This document shows, one piece after another, positions 1 through 4,586 of a DNA stretch of 9,415 nt. This DNA comes from Promethearchaeia archaeon (GTDB taxonomy: Archaea > Asgardarchaeota > Lokiarchaeia > Sigyniarchaeales > SOKP01): assembly GCA_029856445.1 (NCBI GenBank), contig JAHQWY010000127.1, positions 1-9,415 on the forward strand, in the 5' to 3' direction. How positions within the stretch are numbered: position 1 is the first letter of the stretch; each line of letters starts with the position of its first letter. The notes beneath the pieces were generated by a model. That model saw only the letters and a program-made list of their open reading frames with translations, searched no databases and was not told where the DNA came from. The translations under genes and the position numbers were made by a program.

Positions 1-2
1 AT

Positions 3-410
3 AAAATTGTTAGTTTTAACGATGGATTTATTGAAGAGTCCAAAGATATTACAAAGAAGTTAAATTACCAAAAGTTAAAGAATAGAATAAAAGCAAAGAT
101 TATTTTCAGAGAAAAATTTTGTCATAACCATTTGTATCCAAAACTTATATTTAACCATGAAGCATGTCAAAGATGTGGACAATGTATAGATATTTGTCCA
201 GTAAATTGTATTGAAATGACAGATAACGGTCCTGAACTCTCAAAAAGATCATTGGGTATCCATTGTGCTGCATGTATTCTTAAATGTCAGTTTGATGCAA
301 TAGATATTAAAACGAATTGGGACAGAATGAACAATTTGCTTGAAGATGCAATCAAAGGTCAAGGTCTATTGGTCAGTAATGAAAATCCTAATTCACAAGT
401 TTATTCATAA
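3..410 (+). CDS. C-terminal part of a ferredoxin-domain (4Fe-4S) protein, 5' end outside the window
   Basis: The frame is open from base 3 to the TAA at 408-410, so the protein continues leftward. A TTG at 132 could be called as a start, but it has no ribosome-binding motif and the upstream 43 codons are open and protein-like, so I treat this as the last 135 residues of a longer protein. After a basic stretch comes a ferredoxin module. The first cluster motif is complete (CQRCGQCIDICP, C-x2-C-x2-C-x3-C then Pro). The second is HCAACILKC, with only three cysteines; a Gly stands where the first ligand is expected and Gln follows the last Cys instead of Pro. This suggests one normal [4Fe-4S] cluster plus a [3Fe-4S] or altered one. 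C-terminal ferredoxin modules of this layout occur in flavodoxin-ferredoxin (EFR1-like) and DUF362 proteins, but the missing N-terminus prevents a choice. The role is presumably electron transfer in the cytoplasm. A T-tract follows at 458-466. Confidence 0.8.
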   Translation, partial: KIVSFNDGFIEESKDITKKLNYQKLKNRIKAKIIFREKFCHNHLYPKLIFNHEACQRCGQCIDICPVNCIEMTDNGPELSKRSLGIHCAACILKCQFDAIDIKTNWDRMNNLLEDAIKGQGLLVSNENPNSQVYS

Positions 411-457
411 AGAGATAAAATAATAAGAATAAAAAGAAAACAAAATTATTAAGGCAA

Positions 458-466
458 TTTTTTTTT
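458..466 (+). terminator. T-tract, probable archaeal terminator of the ferredoxin-domain gene
   Basis: Nine consecutive T residues lie about 48 bases after the stop of the ferredoxin-domain gene and before the tetR-like gene. Archaeal RNA polymerase can terminate at such tracts without a hairpin. No stem precedes it. The tract would also fall between a possible TATA element (about 441-450) and the start of the next gene, so it might instead be plain AT-rich promoter DNA. Confidence 0.35.
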
Positions 467-487
467 AATTATTAGAGATAGTTTTCC

Positions 488-1090
488 ATGCAGTTAAAAA
501 AAGAAGAAATTAGAAAAAGGATAGAAGATGCAGCACGTGAAGACTTTCTAAAACATGGTTTTATCAAAACTTCAATGAGAACTATTGCCAAGAAGGCAAG
601 AATTAGTACTAGCAATATCTATAATTACTTTAAAAGTAAAGATTATTTGTTTTACTCGCTAATTGATCCCATTTATGAGAAAGTTAACAATTTATTAATT
701 GTTCTATTCGAGACAGAAAAAAATCTTGGTGAGGATGAATTTTTTAGGAACATTTCCGACGTGTTTACTCATCCGGTTGGAGAAATAATTAAAGAAAGCG
801 CACAAGAATTAATAATATTGATGGATAAGAGTGAAGGTACAAAATATGAAAAATTTAAAGAAATGTTAATCAAGACAATTGAAGCACATTTTACAGAGAG
901 TCTTACTCAAGAGAAGAGGTCGAGAGAAAATGATTTCAATTATACATTTGTAATGCATATCATTGCTAATAATTTATTACAAGGATTACTTGAAATAGCA
1001 AAACACTATAAAAATGATGATTGGGTGGATTTTAATATCGATCTTTTAATTAAATATCATATTAATGGAATTTCCATACTTTTTAATTAG
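488..1090 (+). CDS. TetR/AcrR-family transcriptional regulator
   Basis: This is a 200-residue protein, the usual TetR length. Residues about 5-60 form the canonical N-terminal DNA-binding domain: a first helix with the pattern RKRIEDAAREDFLKHGF, then T-S-M-R-T-I-A and a helix-turn-helix with S-T-S-N-I-Y-N-Y-F-K-S-K, typical of the family's recognition helix. The rest (about 65-200) is all-helical and poorly conserved, as expected for the ligand-binding and dimerisation domain, so the effector cannot be inferred. The ATG at 488 is the first in frame and places the HTH at the normal distance; only a weak purine stretch (GAGATAG) precedes it. The gene converges on the nitroreductase gene with 13 bases between the stops. 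The likely role is local repression, perhaps of its own promoter or of neighbouring redox genes. That target assignment is inference from position. Confidence 0.92.
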   Translation: MQLKKEEIRKRIEDAAREDFLKHGFIKTSMRTIAKKARISTSNIYNYFKSKDYLFYSLIDPIYEKVNNLLIVLFETEKNLGEDEFFRNISDVFTHPVGEIIKESAQELIILMDKSEGTKYEKFKEMLIKTIEAHFTESLTQEKRSRENDFNYTFVMHIIANNLLQGLLEIAKHYKNDDWVDFNIDLLIKYHINGISILFN

Positions 1091-1103
1091 TACTATTTTT
1101 CTA

Positions 1104-1676
1104 TTAAGGCTCTTTAGAGTTTCGGTTATAGCGATTTATAAATATGAAGTCTTTTAATTGCTTTCGAGGAGGTCTTTGTTTTTCTCCTAATTTCATTGCA
1201 TCAGAGAGAACAGGATTTATATCTTTTGAATGTTTTCCAATAATTATTAAAGTGATTAATCTCATCTCATCAGGAATTTTAAGAATTTCTTTTGCTTTGG
1301 TTTCATTAAATCCGGCAATAGGATGTGCAACTAAGCCTAATTCTGTAGCCCGTAATATTAAAAAAGCAGTTGCCATTCCAGTATCAAACAAATAATAAAG
1401 GCGCTCACCAATCATACAATCATTTTCAGGTTTACTATATACAGCAATAATCATTGAAGCCTTTTCTACCCATTTATTTCCTTCTGATAGAACTGTAAAT
1501 AGTCTGTTTAATTCTTTTTTATCCTTTACAAAAATTAATCTCCATGGTTGCTTATTAGCACATGAAGGGGTAATTTGAACGGTTTCAGCAAAATCACGGA
1601 TTAGCTCATCGTCAACCTCAATCGGATCAAGAGATCTATAAGCTCTTCTTTTTTTAATCGCTTCTTTAACATTCAT
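1104..1676 (-). CDS. Nitroreductase-family FMN-dependent oxidoreductase
   Basis: The 190-residue protein has the nitroreductase fold signatures. An N-terminal KKRRAYRS segment (residues 8-15) has the arginines that bind the FMN phosphate. Residues 37-46 (P-S-C-A-N-K-Q-P-W-R) match the family's P-S-x-x-N-x-Q-P-W flavin contact motif. LGLVAHPIAGFN (113-124) and a basic C-terminal K-Q-R-P-P-R-K segment (166-172) complete the site. Members are homodimeric cytosolic flavoproteins that transfer hydride from NAD(P)H or ferredoxin to quinones, nitro compounds or enones; the natural substrate cannot be read from sequence. It lies 47 bases downstream of the peroxiredoxin stop on the same strand, so cotranscription is possible, but a T-run at about 1712-1717 lies between them. 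There is no ribosome-binding motif before the ATG, which suits a leaderless or translationally coupled message. It is convergent with the TetR gene. Confidence 0.9.
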   Translation of the reverse strand: MNVKEAIKKRRAYRSLDPIEVDDELIRDFAETVQITPSCANKQPWRLIFVKDKKELNRLFTVLSEGNKWVEKASMIIAVYSKPENDCMIGERLYYLFDTGMATAFLILRATELGLVAHPIAGFNETKAKEILKIPDEMRLITLIIIGKHSKDINPVLSDAMKLGEKQRPPRKQLKDFIFINRYNRNSKEP

Positions 1677-1723
1677 AATTTATTAAATTTAAAATGATAG
1701 GTTAAGAAGAATAAAAAATGACG

Positions 1724-2209
1724 TTATTTACTTAAATTTTTTAATACTTCTTGAACTTCTTCAGGATGTCCATTAACAGAAACTTTTGGCCAAATGTGTG
1801 CTATTTTTCCGTTGGGATCTATTAAAAAAGTACTCCGAACAACACCCATATATTCTTTACCTCTAAATTTTTTCTTAGCCCATTTACCATATTTTTTAAT
1901 AACTTTTTTATCCACATCACTAAGAAGGGTAACTTTCAAATTTTTCTTTTCTATAAACTTAGCATGTGATTCAGGACTATCTGGACTAATCCCGATGACT
2001 TCTGAGTCTAATTTTTGTAATTCAGGTAAAATTCCTGTAAACCCTATTGCTTCAGTGGTGCAACCTGGGGTATTATCTTTAGGGTAAAAGTAGAGAACTA
2101 CAAATTTACCTTTGAAATCGTTCAAACATACTTCTTTATTATCCTTATCTGGAAGACAAAACTTTGGCGCATCTGCTCCAACTTTTAATTCCAAAATTTG
2201 CTTTGACAT
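1724..2209 (-). CDS. bcp: Peroxiredoxin, Bcp/PrxQ-type thiol peroxidase
   Basis: A 161-residue AhpC/TSA-type thioredoxin-fold protein that reduces H2O2 and organic peroxides in the cytosol. The peroxidatic motif Y-F-Y-P-K-D-N-T-P-G-C-T-T is present with Cys50, and the supporting Arg126 lies in VVRSTFLID. The PrxQ resolving cysteine normally five residues after the peroxidatic one is absent (Ile55). Two other cysteines, Cys18 and Cys28, flank the first strand, so the enzyme is either 1-Cys or uses an unusual resolving partner. The frame stays open upstream to a TTG at 2284, but that extension is hydrophobic and unlike the family. I chose the ATG at 2207-2209 because the protein then starts at the normal point (MSKQ, then G-A-D-A-P-K-F) and GAGATGA lies 8-9 bases before it. 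An ATG four codons earlier (2219-2221) is the alternative. The nitroreductase gene follows it. Confidence 0.92.
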   Translation of the reverse strand: MSKQILELKVGADAPKFCLPDKDNKEVCLNDFKGKFVVLYFYPKDNTPGCTTEAIGFTGILPELQKLDSEVIGISPDSPESHAKFIEKKNLKVTLLSDVDKKVIKKYGKWAKKKFRGKEYMGVVRSTFLIDPNGKIAHIWPKVSVNGHPEEVQEVLKNLSK

Positions 2210-2256
2210 ATTGTTTTTCATCTCTATTAATTTTGATATTAGTTTGAATTTATTAA

Positions 2257-2265
2257 TAATTATAG
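2257..2265 (-). promoter_or_regulatory. TATA-like box, proximal candidate promoter of the peroxiredoxin gene
   Basis: The minus strand reads CTATAATTA here. A start about 25 bases downstream (near 2236) would give a leader of roughly 27 bases to the chosen ATG and include its GAGATGA motif. A second, closer-to-consensus TATA-like element lies further upstream at 2306-2314, so which one is used is unresolved. Confidence 0.35.
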
Positions 2266-2305
2266 AAATCCTTAAGATTATCAATATTAGTGTTATGAAG
2301 TATTA

Positions 2306-2314
2306 TATTTATAG
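2306..2314 (-). promoter_or_regulatory. TATA-like box, distal candidate promoter of the peroxiredoxin gene
   Basis: The minus strand reads CTATAAATA, a strong archaeal TATA consensus. Transcription would begin near 2285 and leave a leader of about 75 bases. A perfect 7-bp dyad (2320-2338) sits directly upstream, where a regulator or the BRE/TFB complex would contact DNA. Confidence 0.4.
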
Positions 2315-2319
2315 AAATT

Positions 2320-2338
2320 AAGTTTAAAAAATAAACTT
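2320..2338. repeat. Perfect 7-bp inverted repeat (AAGTTTA / TAAACTT), candidate operator
   Basis: Arms at 2320-2326 and 2332-2338 are exact reverse complements separated by five A residues. The dyad abuts the distal TATA-like box of the peroxiredoxin gene on its upstream side. In such AT-rich DNA short dyads arise by chance, so the operator role is inference. Confidence 0.35.
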
Positions 2339-2365
2339 CGAAAAGGATCTAAATTAATATTTTAT

Positions 2366-2418
2366 AAAAAAACTAGCATAGAATCAAGTAAAGTTGATTC
2401 CCGAAGTGAACTAGTTTT
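2366..2418 (-). terminator. Two-part hairpin plus T-tract, probable terminator of the Gfo/Idh gene
   Basis: Outer arms AAAACTAG (2369-2376) and CTAGTTTT (2411-2418) enclose an inner perfect stem GAATCAA (2381-2387) / TTGATTC (2394-2400) with a 6-base loop. Read on the minus strand the structure ends in seven T residues (2372 down to 2366), the layout of an intrinsic terminator. It begins 8 bases after the Gfo/Idh stop and would insulate that gene from the peroxiredoxin gene downstream. Confidence 0.65.
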
Positions 2419-2425
2419 CATCATA

Positions 2426-3523
2426 TTATATTGAATTTAAATCTACCATCTTGCCTGTTTTTGCGGATTCATATATCCCAAAGATAGCCTTCATAGTACC
2501 CAGGTTATCCTTACCACTACTGATTGGGTCCTTCTCGTTTTTACAACAGTCAACAAAATGTAAAATTTCATTTATATAGGGATCTTTACTAGCAAATCCT
2601 TCCATGTCAGGAATAATAGGGATAAACTTATTCTTAATCCAAGCATCAGGTTCTTTAGCAGATATCATAACTGGAGCAAGAAATTGTCTTATGTTAATCT
2701 CACCAATTGGTGGATTAGAAGAGATAGTTGCCTCCTCTCCAAATAATAAGTATCTATGGAACCAAGGAGATACGATCGTAAACGAGCTCATAACATAACC
2801 AACTGCTCCGTTTTTAAAAAAAAGATTTGCAACTATTTTATCTTCAGCATCGTTTGAAAAATATGGATGGTTTACCCACTTTTTGGCTATAACTCTCTCA
2901 ATATCACCTATATAGTAACGGAAAAGATCTATGCTATGAATTGATAACGTTATAAGTGAGCCTCCGCCAGATCGCTCCCCGTTAAAATACCAATGAATAT
3001 TATTTGGAGGGGTTTTAATTTTGGATCGGGGGGGAATTGCGCCCATTGTATCAAAACTCTGAACTGTCCAAATTTCCCCTAAATCTCCATTTCTTATCAT
3101 TTTTTGTACTGTTTGTGATTGAGGTAAGTATCTAAGGTTTTGCCCAATCATAAATACTAATCCTGATTTATCTGTTTTTTTGACCATTTCTCTACAATCA
3201 TCCATCTTTATAGCCATCGGTTTTTCTAAAAGAATGTGCTTACCTGCATCAACAGCATCCATAGTTATTTGATAATGAGTATCATGAGTAGTACAAATAT
3301 CAACAGCATCTATGTCGGCATTTTCTAATAGTTCTTTAGCATTCGTATAAATATCATGTATGTTTAATGGTGTACCAAACTCATTAGCTGCTTTCTCATT
3401 GATATCACAGACAGCGGTTAGTTTTACTTTATCAGGAAATTGCAGATAAGCATTTCTGTGTAATTGTGCTATTGATCCAGTTCCTATCAAACCTACTTTT
3501 AAGGGTTGAGTTATCTTTTTCAC
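2426..3523 (-). CDS. Gfo/Idh/MocA-family NAD(P)-dependent sugar/cyclitol oxidoreductase
   Basis: The 365-residue length is typical of the family. The N-terminal Rossmann domain (about 8-125) carries KVGLIGTGSIAQLH (residues 9-22) and ends with the family's hallmark E-K-P (100-102), whose lysine contacts substrate. The C-terminal alpha/beta domain carries G-G-G-S-L-I-T-L-S-I-H-S-I-D (186-199), matching the G-G-G-x-x-x-D-x-x-x-H-x-x-D active-site segment. His196 and Asp199 are kept, but the first Asp is replaced by Thr192. Family members oxidise or reduce sugars, inositols or their nucleotide derivatives; the substrate is unknown here. The start is a GTG (3521-3523) overlapping an AGGTGA motif; no later in-frame start keeps the Rossmann glycines. 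A TATA-like box about 29 bases upstream suggests a near-leaderless message. It is divergent from the 204-residue protein gene. No sugar transporter is adjacent. Confidence 0.92.
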   Translation of the reverse strand: MKKITQPLKVGLIGTGSIAQLHRNAYLQFPDKVKLTAVCDINEKAANEFGTPLNIHDIYTNAKELLENADIDAVDICTTHDTHYQITMDAVDAGKHILLEKPMAIKMDDCREMVKKTDKSGLVFMIGQNLRYLPQSQTVQKMIRNGDLGEIWTVQSFDTMGAIPPRSKIKTPPNNIHWYFNGERSGGGSLITLSIHSIDLFRYYIGDIERVIAKKWVNHPYFSNDAEDKIVANLFFKNGAVGYVMSSFTIVSPWFHRYLLFGEEATISSNPPIGEINIRQFLAPVMISAKEPDAWIKNKFIPIIPDMEGFASKDPYINEILHFVDCCKNEKDPISSGKDNLGTMKAIFGIYESAKTGKMVDLNSI

Positions 3524-3546
3524 CTTGAAGTAATTTTTTCTTTATT

Positions 3547-3557
3547 TAATTATACTT
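3547..3557 (-). promoter_or_regulatory. TATA-like box of the Gfo/Idh gene
   Basis: The minus strand reads AAGTATAATTA, centred about 29 bases before the GTG start. This distance fits an archaeal promoter giving a transcript with almost no leader. Confidence 0.4.
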
Positions 3558-3665
3558 TTTATTTTTGTATATGCCATAATTTTAAAATCTATTTAATTGA
3601 GCTGATATATTCTGGGTGTGATAAAATTTAAATCAGTTTAATGCAACTATTTAGTAATAATAGAA

Positions 3666-3674
3666 TTATAATTA
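3666..3674 (+). promoter_or_regulatory. TATA-like box of the 204-residue protein gene
   Basis: TTATAATTA is centred about 24 bases before the ATG at 3694, the spacing expected if transcription starts at or next to the start codon (leaderless). An AGGAT just before the ATG is too close to act as a normal ribosome-binding site. Confidence 0.4.
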
Positions 3675-3693
3675 TTTTTCAAGATAAAAGGAT

Positions 3694-4308
3694 ATGACAA
3701 TTTCTAAAGAAGTTTCCAAGGAGGAATGGACTGTAGAGAAACTAAAAAAAATGAAGCGGGAAGAACTACTTGAATTATATAAAACTTTACCAGCGCCTGC
3801 ATTTGAGGAAATGGATGGTGAATATAATGGTCATACATTAGATACTGGAAGTGAACTTGGTAATCAGATGAGTGAGTGGGTAATGAACAAGACTGCTATG
3901 GGTATCTGGAAAGGAAAGGCCTATACTCCAATCACATCGACAACAGGTGAAGGTTACAACAGATACGTAATTGATGGTAAGGAGAGACATCATTTAAGAT
4001 TTGGAACAGATATGAATGTGTCGCTTTTTGATGGAAAGCCAACATTGAGAATGAGATATGCTACTTTTAAAAATGTATCTGCAAGAAATGATCTTATTGA
4101 TGAGGTCCGCAAACTTGATGAGGGTATATATCTTTGTACTGGAGCTGCATTAGATGAAAACGGAAACAGAGGACCACCAACACCATTTTGTTTGACAGGT
4201 CCGATAAGAGAATATGACCATGAAACAGAATTCTATTTTGGAGACGAAGTTAAGGAGCAAGCAATAATTCCCTTTGATCCAAAAAACAAGTTTAAGCCTA
4301 ATAAATAA
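3694..4308 (+). CDS. GXWXG/DUF4334-like protein of unknown function
   Basis: A soluble 204-residue protein with no signal peptide or membrane segment. A charged helical leader (about 8-32) is followed by L-P-A-P-A-F-E-E-M-D-G-E-Y-N-G (32-46) and then M-G-I-W-K-G-K-A-Y (69-77). The order, a short leader ending in L-P, a G-x-aromatic-x-G turn, then W-x-G-K before a beta-rich second half, resembles two-domain GXWXG plus DUF4334 proteins, which are thought to form a lipocalin-like barrel and have no established enzymatic role. Here the first motif has Tyr in place of Trp. The second half (about 88-185) is beta-rich with a conserved-looking E-R-H-H-L-R-F-G segment and R-M-R-Y. The family link is from memory of the motif layout and is tentative; it may bind a small hydrophobic ligand. 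It stands alone, divergent from Gfo/Idh, with a T-tract after its stop. Confidence 0.8.
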   Translation: MTISKEVSKEEWTVEKLKKMKREELLELYKTLPAPAFEEMDGEYNGHTLDTGSELGNQMSEWVMNKTAMGIWKGKAYTPITSTTGEGYNRYVIDGKERHHLRFGTDMNVSLFDGKPTLRMRYATFKNVSARNDLIDEVRKLDEGIYLCTGAALDENGNRGPPTPFCLTGPIREYDHETEFYFGDEVKEQAIIPFDPKNKFKPNK

Positions 4309-4317
4309 AGCTTCATC

Positions 4318-4325
4318 TTTTTTTT
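4318..4325 (+). terminator. T-tract terminator of the 204-residue protein gene
   Basis: Eight T residues begin about 10 bases after the TAA at 4306-4308. There is no stem; archaeal T-tract termination would suffice. Confidence 0.5.
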
Positions 4326-4384
4326 AAATTCTTAATATTTTCCTTCAAAATTTACTTTTATGATTAAAAATAAAAACATTTCAC

Positions 4385-4585
4385 ATGCTTAGAAACGGAA
4401 AGATTGAGATAATTGATCTTCCAGAACCAGAACCTTACGATTAATAGGTATTAAACCTGAAATTACAAAAGCTAGAGCTCTCTAGCAATTTATTGTGAGA
4501 GATCTTACGGCTATAGGAAGCTGGGCTATGAAATCATCCAATGCGTTGAGAGATTATCGAATCTCGGTAGAGCAATCAATTACAC
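4385..4585 (+). pseudogene. Decayed N-terminal fragment, probably a zinc-type medium-chain alcohol dehydrogenase
   Basis: The plus strand from the ATG at 4385 reads MLRNGKIEIIDLPEPEPYD then stops. This is very like the N-terminus of medium-chain dehydrogenases, whose first strands run K-I-x-x-x-x-x-P-x-P-E-P. Shifting frame at about 4447 gives G-I-K-P-E-I-T-K-A-R-A-L, where the family has V-K-I-K...A-x-x-x-C-G. A second shift gives Y-R-K-L-G-Y-E-I-I-Q-C-V-E-R-L from about 4512, matching the L-G-H-E-x-x-G-x-V-x-x-x-G zone with the zinc-ligand region His changed to Tyr. At least two frameshifts and stop codons (4442-4444, 4483-4485) make it non-functional. The remainder of the gene is absent; the end of the convergent aldolase-Fae gene begins at 4587. 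Similarity is judged by eye only, and the most secure part is the first 19 codons. Confidence 0.45.
4467..4486 (-). terminator. Hairpin plus T-run, probable terminator of the aldolase-Fae operon
   Basis: GCTAGAG (4471-4477) and CTCTAGC (4480-4486) are perfect inverted arms around two bases; a realistic fold is 6 bp with a 4-base loop. On the minus strand it is followed directly by TTTT. It lies about 100 bases after the stop of the aldolase-Fae gene, so the transcript would carry a long 3' tail antisense to the dehydrogenase relic. Confidence 0.5.
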
Positions 4586-4586
4586 A

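Noticed and set aside
2210..2284. N-terminal extension of the peroxiredoxin back to a TTG at 2284
   Set aside because: The 25 extra residues are Ile/Lys-rich, unlike the family, and overlap a TATA-like element; the ATG at 2207-2209 gives the normal start and a ribosome-binding motif.
4540..4575. Possible tRNA T-arm, because of a TCGAATC sequence inside a GAGATT...AATCTC stem
   Set aside because: The stem closes a 4-base loop instead of the 7-base T-loop, and no acceptor, D or anticodon arm can be assembled around it.
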